From the NCBI GenBank assembly GCA_002083825.1, contig DAZV01000030.1, positions 1 to 64,000 on the forward strand: DNA of 64,000 nucleotides, read 5' to 3'. The position numbers and the translations under genes were made by a program. Under the pieces are notes generated by a model, which ran no database searches, was not told the origin of the DNA, and saw only the letters and a list, made by a program, of their open reading frames with translations. Positions 9,486 to 18,056 of this stretch are shown piece by piece (the stretch's first letter is position 1; every line of letters begins with the position of its first letter). Source of the stretch: Candidatus Sericytochromatia bacterium S15B-MN24 CBMW_12. GTDB taxonomy: Bacteria; Cyanobacteriota; Sericytochromatia; S15B-MN24; UBA4093.

Positions 9486-9893
9486 GTCATCCCCCCTCGC
9501 TCAGGCGCAGCCTAACTGGGCCCGCAGGCCCAATGGGGGGATTATGGGGGGGGGGTCGCCGGCGTAGCCATGGCCTCTCATCTTCTGCTAATCCGCCCCC
9601 CTCGATGGGGGGCTACGGGGGGTGTTCGCCGGCGAAGCCATGGCGTTCCTTATTATTTCTGAGTCACCATGGGGAGAGATAAGGAACCAGGGATCAGCAA
9701 CCCCCCCCCCCGCCCCCCCCATCGAGGGGGGGGGATCTAGGGGAAGCTCCCCTTCGGGGATGAGATGGAACCAGGGATCAGCAACACCCCCCCGCCCCCC
9801 CATCGAGGGGGGGATTTAGGGGGCGAGCGCCCGCGGCTTGTGGCTATATGATGCGGCTATAGGCTATGAACGGCGAAGCCATGGCGTTCCTTA
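9486..9893. repeat. Complex intergenic repeat cluster with G/C homopolymer hairpins
   Basis: GGAACCAGGGATCAGCAAC + C-run + ATCGAG + G-run occurs at about 9683 and 9767; CGGCGAAGCCATGGCGTTCCTTA occurs at about 9633 and at 9871-9893; C11-G-C8-ATCGA-G9 tract at 9701 onward. Confidence 0.8.
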
Positions 9894-10952
9894 CGACGTG
9901 GGCAATCCCAGCTGACGCCGGTCCGCGTGTCGCGCGAGCGCGAAACTGATCAGGCGGTCGAAGAGTTCCGGCAGCATGATCCCCGCGGCCCTCGCCTCCT
10001 TGGGCAAGAGGCTACCCTCCGTGAGGCCCGGGATGGTGTTGGTTTCCAGCACGAGAATCTCGCCTTCGGGCGTGATGCGCATGTCCGTCCGGGACATGCC
10101 CCAGCATCCGAGTGCGCGGTGAGCTTTGAGGGCGAGATCTTGAACGTGTCGGGTCAGCTCGGGGCTGATCCGAGCCGGCACGATCTCCTCGGCGGCGCCG
10201 GGAGTGTACTTCGCCTCGTAGTCGAACCACTCGCCCGCGGGCACGATCTCGATCACCGGCAGGGCCTGGAGGTTCTGCCCGCCGATCACTCCGCAGCTGA
10301 CCTCGGTTCCCGGCACGAAGCGCTCGATCAAGATCTCCGGGCTGAAGCCCGAGGCTCCCTTCCAGGCTGCCTCGAACTCCGCGGAGTTTCTCACGATGTA
10401 GACCCCGAAGCTGGAGCCCTGGTTATCCGCCTTCAGGACGTGAGGAAATCCGAATCGGGCTTCCGCCTGCTGCGCGGCATCCTTCGGGTCGGGCATCGGA
10501 GCGTAGCGCAGATCGAAGGCGAGCGCGTCGGCGGTGGGAATTCCGTTGGCCTGATAGACCTGCTTGGTTCGCCACTTGTTCATGGCCAGGGAGCTGGCGT
10601 AGACCCCGGACCCCGTGTACGGCATGTCCAGCAGCTCGAGCGCGCCCTGAAGGGTGCCGTCCTCGCCTCCTTCACCGTGAAGGGCGATGAAGACCACGTC
10701 GTGGCGGGCCTTGATGTCGGCCCAGTCGAGGACGGCGGGCGGCAACAGGTCCTTGAGGTCGATCACCTCGGCGACGTAGCGCTCGGGATCCAGGTTGCGG
10801 CGGACCATCTCGCCGGAGCGCAGGCTCACGTCCCGCTCGGCGGAGAATCCTCCGGCGAAGATGGCGACTCTGAGCTTCGGAGGGATCACGCGCGGCGTTG
10901 TGGACATGGGCATCCCTTCCATGGTGTAGGTGGCGCTCTCGAAGCGGCGCAA
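9891..10952 (-). CDS. ddl: D-alanine--D-alanine ligase (start possibly 10907)
   Basis: LRVAIFAGGFSAERDVSLRSGE, ALHGEGGEDGTLQGALELLDMPYTGSGV, LKADNQGSSFGV, LVLETNTIPGLTEGSLLPKEA. Confidence 0.94.
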   Translation of the reverse strand: MRRFESATYTMEGMPMSTTPRVIPPKLRVAIFAGGFSAERDVSLRSGEMVRRNLDPERYVAEVIDLKDLLPPAVLDWADIKARHDVVFIALHGEGGEDGTLQGALELLDMPYTGSGVYASSLAMNKWRTKQVYQANGIPTADALAFDLRYAPMPDPKDAAQQAEARFGFPHVLKADNQGSSFGVYIVRNSAEFEAAWKGASGFSPEILIERFVPGTEVSCGVIGGQNLQALPVIEIVPAGEWFDYEAKYTPGAAEEIVPARISPELTRHVQDLALKAHRALGCWGMSRTDMRITPEGEILVLETNTIPGLTEGSLLPKEARAAGIMLPELFDRLISFALARHADRRQLGLPTS

Positions 10953-11046
10953 GGCGTGGAGGCGTTTAATTATCCTATGAGCAGCCGCGAGGAGACAAGG
11001 GCGAGGCGGGTGGGCTTTTCTTTTGTAGCTCTATAAATTATTTTAG

Positions 11047-11075
11047 TTGACTCCATTAATTAATGGGAATATATT
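11047..11075 (+). promoter_or_regulatory. Sigma-70-type promoter with a 14-bp palindromic operator in the spacer
   Basis: TTGACT (11047-11052), 17 bp, TATATT (11070-11075); spacer contains CCATTAATTAATGG (11053-11066), a perfect palindrome. Confidence 0.7.
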
Positions 11076-11105
11076 AGAGCTGTCTCTAACTTTGAGGTGA
11101 ACGAT

Positions 11106-11780
11106 ATGGTTGCAGTCTCCGATCTCCCCCTCCGCCCCCGCAAGCTGGCTCAGACCAAGATTGCCCTCCTGCGGGCCGCCCTCGAGCGGCTAGACACCCG
11201 TACCCTGGAAGCCATCCCCATCAAGGAGTTATGCGAGGCCGTCAACATTTCGGAGGCGTCCTTCTTCAACTACTTCCCCAAGAAGGCCGACATCCTCATC
11301 TTCTTCGTCCAGTACTGGTCCCTGGATCTCGCCTGGCAGGTCCTGCGGGAGGCTCAGCCCGCCTCGGCCTACGAGGCCATCGAAACCATCTTCCGCTCGA
11401 CCGCCCGGGAGGTCCAAGCTCATCCGGGCGTCATGCAGGAAATCCTCGCTCACCAGGCACGGTCGCCGGAGCACGCCGACATCTCCGACATGTCGCTGGC
11501 CGAGCGCATCGTGGCCTTTCCCGACCGCCCCGGTATCGAGACCCTTCCGGCGGTCGGGCTCGACTCCCTCTTGCCGCCGATCATCGACCGCGCGGTCGAC
11601 AACGGCGAACTGCCCGCCGCATCGGACCGACTCGCGGTTTTCCTGGGCCTCGTCTCCATATTTTTCGGGGTCCCCCTCGTGCTCTGCCACATGGATCCCT
11701 CGGCTATCGAGCAGGCCTACCGACAGCAGCTGGTCATCTACTGGGCGGGGGTCCGAGCTACCGCGTCATCCGCCGGCTGA
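11106..11780 (+). CDS. TetR-family transcriptional regulator
   Basis: HTH IPIKELCEAVNISEASFFNYFPKKADILIFFV. Confidence 0.88.
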   Translation: MVAVSDLPLRPRKLAQTKIALLRAALERLDTRTLEAIPIKELCEAVNISEASFFNYFPKKADILIFFVQYWSLDLAWQVLREAQPASAYEAIETIFRSTAREVQAHPGVMQEILAHQARSPEHADISDMSLAERIVAFPDRPGIETLPAVGLDSLLPPIIDRAVDNGELPAASDRLAVFLGLVSIFFGVPLVLCHMDPSAIEQAYRQQLVIYWAGVRATASSAG

Positions 11781-11829
11781 GCGGCTTCAATTCCTTTCAC
11801 CGCACCGCATTCACAGGAGGATTATTCCC

Positions 11830-13329
11830 ATGCAAACGACCGTTACGCCGACCGCCGAGGGCGATAGTGCGGTTAGCCGCGCCCTGGCCGATCATCTTCC
11901 CGTCTGGATATTACTTGTGTCGGGGTTCATTTTCACCGCGCTTACGGGCAACCGATGGGGGGTTGAGGCCTTCGCATGGGTGGCGCCCGTGCCCTTCCTG
12001 CTATACCTGCGGCGAGGACCCAACTGGCGCGGGCAGCTCTTGCTGCTGGGCATGATCCTCCTGGCGACCGGGCTTCAGGTGGCGAAGATCATCACGCCCC
12101 CCATTTCCTACGCCATGGTGCCCGCTTTCTCGTTGCCCGCGGCCGTCAGCATGTTCGTCGGACTCAACGGGGTCGAGCTGATTCGTCGTCGCGCGGGCGA
12201 GGTTTGGGCCGTTTTCGCTTTGGCCTCCTTGACGGCGGTGGGCGATTGGCTCACCTATTCGACTTCCTACATGGGAGCGTGGGGAACTACCGGGAACACC
12301 CAGTTGTCCGCACTCCCGTTGCTGCAACTCGCCTCTCTCTTCGGATTGGCCGGCATCGGCTTCCTCATGGCGTGGACGCAGGGAGCGCTGGCTCTCTACT
12401 TCGGAGTGGCGCGCCCGGGACACTACCGCCGATTGTTCGTCTCGGTGGGCGTGGCCCTGTCGGCCACGCTCATCTACGGATCGTATCGCGTTTTCGCCAC
12501 GCACGATCAGACGGTTACCGTCGCGGCGGTCGTCACCGATCTGGGGATGGGAAATAGCCTTCCTTCACCCGCGGAGCTGACGCGGAACACCGAGACCCTC
12601 TTCGCCCGGACCGAGCTGGCCGCGTCCCGTGGCGCGCGCCTGGTGGTCTGGAACGAGGCGGCGGCCTTGGTCGAGCCCGATCAGGAAGCGGCCCTGATCG
12701 CCCGCGCGAAGGGCGTCGCCCAGGCGCGCGATATCGACTTGGTTCTGGCTTACGGCGTCATCGCATCGCGTGCCCCGTTGATGTTCGATAACAAGTTCGT
12801 GTTCCTGTCGAATGAGGGGACGATCCTTCAAACGTATCGCAAGCACCATCCGGTGCCCGGCGAACCTTCCATGACGGGCGATGAGCCCCTGCTCGCTATC
12901 GAGCGGCCCTACGGGAAGGTATCCGGCGCCATCTGCTACGACTTCGACTTCCCCGCGCTCACCCGCGAACATGCCAAGCAAGGGACGGACCTCTTCGTCG
13001 TCCCCTCGTCGGACTGGTTGGGAATCGACCCTTACCACACGGAGATGGCCCGCGTCCGGGCGATCGAGGGCGGATTCTCGGTGCTGCGTTCGACCCGCTG
13101 GGGAGCCTCGGCCGGATTCGACGCCTACGGAAGAGTCCGTGGCTGGATGCCCGTCACGGAGAGCAATGAACGCGTCCTCCTCGCCTCCCTGCCGATGGAG
13201 CGGGTCCCGACCCTCTATACGATCATCGGAGATCTCATGGTCGTCTTTGCCGCGGCCTACCTCGCCTTGGCGCTCTTCTTGACGCTCCGCCGCAAAGCCC
13301 CGGATGCTCGGCCGCTCAGCGGCAGTTAG
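11830..13329 (+). CDS. Apolipoprotein N-acyltransferase-like membrane protein with CN-hydrolase domain
   Basis: 499 aa; N-terminal TM region, then VVWNEAA (Glu), TYRKHHPVPGEPSM (Lys), GAICYDFDFP (Cys). Confidence 0.8.
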   Translation: MQTTVTPTAEGDSAVSRALADHLPVWILLVSGFIFTALTGNRWGVEAFAWVAPVPFLLYLRRGPNWRGQLLLLGMILLATGLQVAKIITPPISYAMVPAFSLPAAVSMFVGLNGVELIRRRAGEVWAVFALASLTAVGDWLTYSTSYMGAWGTTGNTQLSALPLLQLASLFGLAGIGFLMAWTQGALALYFGVARPGHYRRLFVSVGVALSATLIYGSYRVFATHDQTVTVAAVVTDLGMGNSLPSPAELTRNTETLFARTELAASRGARLVVWNEAAALVEPDQEAALIARAKGVAQARDIDLVLAYGVIASRAPLMFDNKFVFLSNEGTILQTYRKHHPVPGEPSMTGDEPLLAIERPYGKVSGAICYDFDFPALTREHAKQGTDLFVVPSSDWLGIDPYHTEMARVRAIEGGFSVLRSTRWGASAGFDAYGRVRGWMPVTESNERVLLASLPMERVPTLYTIIGDLMVVFAAAYLALALFLTLRRKAPDARPLSGS

Positions 13330-13395
13330 GCAATCCCATGGGGTGTCCCAGGTTGCGATCGCCCGGGTAGTCCCCCGCGCGCCTCATTTCCAGCA

Positions 13396-13438
13396 GAAGA
13401 GTCCCGCTCCCCTGGCTACCAGGCGAGCGGGACTCTTC
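13396..13438. terminator. Terminator-like hairpin downstream of the Lnt-like gene
   Basis: GAAGAGTCCCGCTC (13396-13409) / GAGCGGGACTCTTC (13425-13438); no clear U-tract. Confidence 0.5.
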
Positions 13439-13502
13439 TCGCTGGGATCTCCCGTATTCTCGTCGCCGGGTTAGCGATGCGGTCGCCGGGTTAGATGCGA
13501 AT

Positions 13503-13541
13503 GAAAAAAGGGGGGGCAGCGGCCATGACCGCTGCCCCCCC
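13503..13541 (-). terminator. Rho-independent terminator of the 13562-13774 gene
   Basis: GGGGGGCAGCGG (13511-13522) / CCGCTGCCCCCC (13529-13540); on the minus strand followed by TTTTTT (complement of 13503-13508). Confidence 0.85.
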
Positions 13542-13561
13542 AACCTCAAAAAGGATTCCGA

Positions 13562-13774
13562 TTAGCAGTCGTCTGCGACGAAGCGAGCCTCGAGCTCCAT
13601 CGGGTTCACGTCCTTGATGAAACGCCAGCTGGCTTTCAAGGAAGCGGTTTCCCGCGCAGTGAGCGAGATGTCGTTGGTGGCAAGCGTTCCCTCGAAATCA
13701 GCTTCCAGATTTCCACGGAGCGATTCATCAACGGCAAGGCGATTGACGAACTCGATAACTTGCTTGTTGTTCAT
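13562..13774 (-). CDS. 70-aa Nif11/NHLP-leader-like small peptide (putative RiPP precursor-like)
   Basis: MNNKQVIEFVNRLAVDESLRGNLEADFEGTLATNDISLTARETASLKASWRFIKDVNPMELEARFVADDC; good RBS (GGAGACCTAGCAATG); own terminator. Confidence 0.55.
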   Translation of the reverse strand: MNNKQVIEFVNRLAVDESLRGNLEADFEGTLATNDISLTARETASLKASWRFIKDVNPMELEARFVADDC

Positions 13775-13942
13775 TGCTAGGTCTCCTTCAGCGTATGAGG
13801 TGTGTTGTCTGCCAATCACATCATACCCAAAATTTTTGACTTACTAGCACAAAATATTACACTTAATCAATATTTCTTAGTGACGAGACGCCTGCATAAT
13901 GCGCGGGCAATGTTCCCGCCGGCTGTAGCCGGTTGCCGAGAC

Positions 13943-14314
13943 TTACGAGATCACTCCTCGGCTGTGGAGAGCTTCGACGAGTGCTTCAAGAAGTTCTTCC
14001 TGGCCATTGGGGCGTTTGATAATCAAGTCACAGCCTTTGGCATTCGGGTCATCCAGTTCGAGTTGGCTGGTCTGCGAAACAAAGCAGATAATGGTTGCCT
14101 CTGCCGAGCTAGGGTGCTCCCGCAGTTTTCGAATCAGGGCAATGTCCCTCGAAGGCAAGAACGCGGCATCAATGTGCTTCGCATTTCCCAGGCAGGTTTC
14201 GAGAGATTCCTGTTGCCTATCAAAATCTACGACTTGATACCCCTGACGGGAGAGCCGGGACTGCAAAAAGGCCCTCTCTTCAGCCCTGTTAGTGAGTACC
14301 AAGATTGTGAGCAT
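13943..14314 (-). CDS. Pseudo-receiver (response regulator-like) protein
   Basis: MLTILVLTNRAEERAFLQSRLSRQGYQVVDFD...HIDAAFLPSRDIALIRKLREH...CDLIIKRPNGQEELLEAL: receiver-like order of elements but the acidic pair and phosphoacceptor Asp appear missing. Confidence 0.6.
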   Translation of the reverse strand: MLTILVLTNRAEERAFLQSRLSRQGYQVVDFDRQQESLETCLGNAKHIDAAFLPSRDIALIRKLREHPSSAEATIICFVSQTSQLELDDPNAKGCDLIIKRPNGQEELLEALVEALHSRGVIS

Positions 14315-14410
14315 GAGCTAACTTCCTTTTTGGCGACGTACTGTACTTATTAGTGAGTATCCAGACTGTGAGCATGAGCTAACTTCCTTTTGGTGACGTA
14401 CTGTACTTAT
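14290..14410. repeat. Tandem duplication (61 + 60 bp) of the 5' end and upstream region of the pseudo-receiver gene
   Basis: TAGTGAGTACCAAGATTGTGAGCATGAGCTAACTTCCTTTTTGGCGACGTACTGTACTTAT (14290-14350) vs TAGTGAGTATCCAGACTGTGAGCATGAGCTAACTTCCTTTTGGTGACGTACTGTACTTAT (14351-14410). Confidence 0.95.
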
Positions 14411-14717
14411 TGAAGCACATGGTTTGATGCAAAAACAATGCCTCAGTTATATGCCCGCGCTCCGATTTGACTCAACTCACCAAGGTCGGTGACGGATCAA
14501 CGGGGACGCGTCAATGACTTTTGAAGGGGCTGTTCGAGATTTCTCGGGTGATAGCTTCTTTTTGGAACTGAAGCCATGGGGTGGTGGCGCATGCGCCAAA
14601 GTCGCGCCACCGGCGGAATCGAAGCCACGTTGCCGGCAAGGGGCGAGGCAGGTGGCAGGGTGAGGCATGGCGGGGAACCAGGGTTCTCTATCGCATGGCA
14701 CGTAGGCTTAGCAAGCA

Positions 14718-14753
14718 TTTGGGCGTCCGATTCCAGTGAATCGGACGCCCAAA
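14718..14753. terminator. Hairpin downstream of the sugar nucleotidyltransferase
   Basis: GGGCGTCCGATT (14721-14732) / AATCGGACGCCC (14739-14750), extended by TTT/AAA. Confidence 0.6.
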
Positions 14754-14795
14754 AAATTGGATTTAAATGTTGACGTGAGGATCGGTGATGCGGGG

Positions 14796-15869
14796 TTACG
14801 CTCCGAGTCGACTGCCCTTCCCGATGATCGACTCGTCGGCGAGTACGACCTCTCCCGTGAGGCGACAGTGAGGGCCGATTTGGCTGCCGCGCCCCACGAT
14901 GCAGCGCTGAAGCTGAGCGTCCTCGCCCACGAGGGTGTCGGCGCCGACGATCGCATGCGCGACCATCGCCCGGTCGTCGACGATGACGTTGCTCTCGAGC
15001 ACCGCGTACTCGTTGATCATCGCCTTCTTGCGGATTTTCGATCCGGAACCGATGAACGCCGGCCCGCGAATCTCGGCCGAGTCGTCGATGTGGGTTCCCT
15101 CGGCGACCCAGAGGTTGGGTGCCAATTCGGTCGCGGGCATGTCCACCTTCACCCGGCCGCGCAGGACGTCCACGTGGGCTTCCATGTACTTGCCGGGGTT
15201 GCCGATGTCGATCCAGTACGCGCCGGAGACGTGCCCGCTCATGCGCGCGTCGATGTTGAGAAGATGCGGGAAGAGCCCGCGCTCGAACATGTGCGGCTCG
15301 TTCTTGGGAACGTACTGGAAGACGTCCGGATCCAGCACGTAGATGCCGGCGTTCACGGTATCGACCTTGAACATGGCGGCTTCCTCGGCGGTGGGTTTCT
15401 CATGGAAGCGCGTGATCCGCTTTTCGCCGTCCAGGAAGACCAGCCCGAACTGGGTGGGGTCCTGCACCTTGATGAGCGTCAGCGTGGCCTTGGCCTGGGT
15501 GCGCTTGTGGGTCTCGATCACCGCCGTGAGGTCGATGTCGGTCAGCACGTCCCCGTTGAAGACCAGCATCGGCTCGTCGTTGAAGAATTCCTCGGCGTTC
15601 TTGACCGCGCCGGCCGTGCCCAAGGGTTCGGACTCGTAAGAGTAGAAGAGCTTGACGCCGTACTTGGAACCGTCGCCGAGCACGTTCTTGATGGCATCCG
15701 AGAGATAATGGAGGTTGATGATGATCTCGGTGATCCCGTGCTTGCGCAAGAGCTCGATCTGGTAAAGCAGGAACGGCTTGCCGAAGAGCGGGACCATCGG
15801 CTTGGGGGTGTTGTAGGTGAGGGGACGCAGGCGAGTGCCCGACCCCCCCGCGATGATGACGGCGCGCAT
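14796..15869 (-). CDS. Sugar-phosphate nucleotidyltransferase (mannose-1-phosphate guanylyltransferase-like)
   Basis: AVIIAGGSGTRLRPLTYNTPKPMVPLFGKPFLLYQIELL, VFNGDVLTDID, C-terminal hexapeptide repeats. Confidence 0.9.
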   Translation of the reverse strand: MRAVIIAGGSGTRLRPLTYNTPKPMVPLFGKPFLLYQIELLRKHGITEIIINLHYLSDAIKNVLGDGSKYGVKLFYSYESEPLGTAGAVKNAEEFFNDEPMLVFNGDVLTDIDLTAVIETHKRTQAKATLTLIKVQDPTQFGLVFLDGEKRITRFHEKPTAEEAAMFKVDTVNAGIYVLDPDVFQYVPKNEPHMFERGLFPHLLNIDARMSGHVSGAYWIDIGNPGKYMEAHVDVLRGRVKVDMPATELAPNLWVAEGTHIDDSAEIRGPAFIGSGSKIRKKAMINEYAVLESNVIVDDRAMVAHAIVGADTLVGEDAQLQRCIVGRGSQIGPHCRLTGEVVLADESIIGKGSRLGA

Positions 15870-16918
15870 CAGGCTTGGCCCGCCATGCGACGCTTGAGCA
15901 CCGAGATGGCCTCCACCGGGGTGGGGTCGACGCCTGCCATGGTGGCCAGGTACACCGACACGTAATCGCCCAGGTAAACCAGACTCATCTGGCGGGTGAG
16001 CTTGTCGGAACCCCCGCCCACGAGCTCATGGACGGCCGCCACCTGCGGGCGCAGAATGTCGCGGGCAATGTCGAGCTGGCGAGCCAAGAGCTCCGGATCC
16101 TCGGGATCGCGAAGGATCACCATGGCATGCTCGGGATGCGCCCGAGCCGCCAGGTTGACGATCTCGTTATGGGTCAGCTCGGGGAAGACGTTGGCGAGCA
16201 CCGTGACCTTGGAGTTCTCGTTGATCTGGCACTTCCAGCGGGTGGCGACCGCCTCGGTCGAAGGATACACCCCGAAAACCACGGGGGTTTTCCCGCCAAG
16301 CGCCTGAGCCAACTGCTTGGCGGGGTTCTTCTCGGTCGGAACCTCGGGCAGGTAGGTCTCGCGCTCCGCCCGCAGCTGCTTCACCACCGCGGCGGGATCG
16401 AGTCCCTCGACGCCGGGCAGCTGGCTAAGCAGCCCCAGAAGCGAGAAGTAGAGCTCGCCGAGGGCCGCGCGAGGCTGCCAGCCGGGCTCCACCGAGACGA
16501 ACGGCAGGCCATGCTCGCGCGCAAGCTCGCCGAATCGGCCGCCCGAGGTCACCAGGGCGACCGGGATCTTCCGGGCGATGGCCGCTTCGAGGCAACCGAG
16601 CGTCTCGGCGGTATTCCCCGAATACGAAAGCAGGATCACCAGATCGTCGGAGCCCAGGTACGCGGGGAGCTGCGAGTGACGGTTCACCGAGAGGGGAACC
16701 GCGCAGCGATCGAAGAGCAGGTTGCGCGCCAGATCCCCGCTGATGGCCGAGCCCCCCATCCCGCCGATCAGCACCTGGCGGGGTCGCGCGTTGGGCATGA
16801 CGACCGCCCGACCCCTGGCGAAGGCCGCCTCGGCCACCTCGGGCAACCGGAACAGGTAATCGAACATGCCGGCGGGATCCGTGGCCGTCATCCGGGCAGA
16901 GTCATTAAGTAACTGCAT
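15869..16918 (-). CDS. Bifunctional phosphoglucose/phosphomannose isomerase-like SIS protein
   Basis: VLIGGMGGSAISGDLARNLL, VILLSYSGNTAETLGCLEAAIA, FPELTHNEIVNL; overlaps the nucleotidyltransferase gene by 1 nt. Confidence 0.85.
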   Translation of the reverse strand: MQLLNDSARMTATDPAGMFDYLFRLPEVAEAAFARGRAVVMPNARPRQVLIGGMGGSAISGDLARNLLFDRCAVPLSVNRHSQLPAYLGSDDLVILLSYSGNTAETLGCLEAAIARKIPVALVTSGGRFGELAREHGLPFVSVEPGWQPRAALGELYFSLLGLLSQLPGVEGLDPAAVVKQLRAERETYLPEVPTEKNPAKQLAQALGGKTPVVFGVYPSTEAVATRWKCQINENSKVTVLANVFPELTHNEIVNLAARAHPEHAMVILRDPEDPELLARQLDIARDILRPQVAAVHELVGGGSDKLTRQMSLVYLGDYVSVYLATMAGVDPTPVEAISVLKRRMAGQA

Positions 16919-17045
16919 GGCATCCTCTTCAAATCGTAAGCCGCGGCGCGGGCGATGCGGGTCGGGCGAACCAACTCGCGCCCAGAGCTCCTACCGGTCG
17001 CGGATCTTCCAACGCCGCAGCGGAGATCATAGCATGCAAGCGCCA

Positions 17046-18023
17046 CTACTTCCAGACCTCCTCAAAGACGCGTGCCCAGTTGTTTCCGAGGATCTTCGCG
17101 ACCCGTGCTTCCGGGTAGCCCCGCTCGAGCATCATGGCGGTGAGCAAAGGCAGATCCTGGACCCCGCCGAGCCGCGTGGGCAGGGCCGTGATCCCGTCGA
17201 AGTCCGACCCCAGGGCGACGTGATCCTCCCCAATCAGCCGAACCATATAGTCGAGATGGGCGAAGACGTCCTCGAGATCCGCCCCCCCCCTCGCCAAGAA
17301 GCTGGGGACGAACGTGACGCCCACCAATCCGCCCCGTTCGGCGATCGCCTTCAACTGCTCGTCCTTCAAGTTGCGCGGATGATCGTGCAGCGCCCGCGCA
17401 TTGGCATGCGTCGCGACCAACGGTCCTCGCGAAACCTTCAAGGCGTCCCGGAACCCCGGTTCCGCGATGTGGGCCAGATCCAGCACGATCCCGAGCTCGT
17501 TCATCCGAGCGATCAGCTCGACCCCGAGATCCGTGAGCCCCGAAGGGCTGGCGCCCACCTTGAGCCCGTCGGCAAACGGATTTCGACCGTTCCAGGTCAG
17601 CGCGACCATCCGAACACCCAACCGGTGGAAGACTTCCAGCAGCGCGACGTCGCCCGCGAGCGGTTCGGCCCCCTCGAAGGCGAAGCAGAACCCGGGCCGG
17701 CTCGCATCGAGATCGCTCGCACGCATCACCTGCCGCAGATCGGCCCGCTTCCGCTGCATCTCGAGGACGGCGCCGATCATCGCGAGGGCGCGGGTCGTGG
17801 CGCGCTCGCCCTGGTAGTCGGGAGGCGTCCAGAGCGAGAAGACCTGGCAGTTCACCCCCGCTTCCAATAGACGGGGCAGGTCGATGTGAAAGTCCGGGGC
17901 GGGTTCCAGGAAGTCATGGCCCTCCTCGAGTACCCGCTCGAGCGTGTCGGCGTGCCCGTCAATCACCAAGAGCCGCCGATGCAGCTCCATCGCCCGCTCG
18001 TGGTAGGATATCGTCGTCGTCAT
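17046..18023 (-). CDS. Membrane dipeptidase (peptidase family M19)
   Basis: LLVIDGHADTLERVLEEG, MVALTWNGRNPFADG, DLAHIAEPGFRDAL, VATHANARALHDHPRNLKDEQLKAIAERGGLVGVTF, DHVALGSDFDGI. Confidence 0.93.
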   Translation of the reverse strand: MTTTISYHERAMELHRRLLVIDGHADTLERVLEEGHDFLEPAPDFHIDLPRLLEAGVNCQVFSLWTPPDYQGERATTRALAMIGAVLEMQRKRADLRQVMRASDLDASRPGFCFAFEGAEPLAGDVALLEVFHRLGVRMVALTWNGRNPFADGLKVGASPSGLTDLGVELIARMNELGIVLDLAHIAEPGFRDALKVSRGPLVATHANARALHDHPRNLKDEQLKAIAERGGLVGVTFVPSFLARGGADLEDVFAHLDYMVRLIGEDHVALGSDFDGITALPTRLGGVQDLPLLTAMMLERGYPEARVAKILGNNWARVFEEVWK

Positions 18024-18056
18024 GGCTCTTCCCTTTCCCTGGATGAGAGGCCCGGT

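Noticed and set aside
9701-9741. Phase-variable coding tract
   Set aside because: The homopolymers are intergenic and not within or just before a convincing CDS start.
14736-15965. 409-aa plus-strand ORF
   Set aside because: Antisense to the nucleotidyltransferase, low-complexity D/V/H/R composition.
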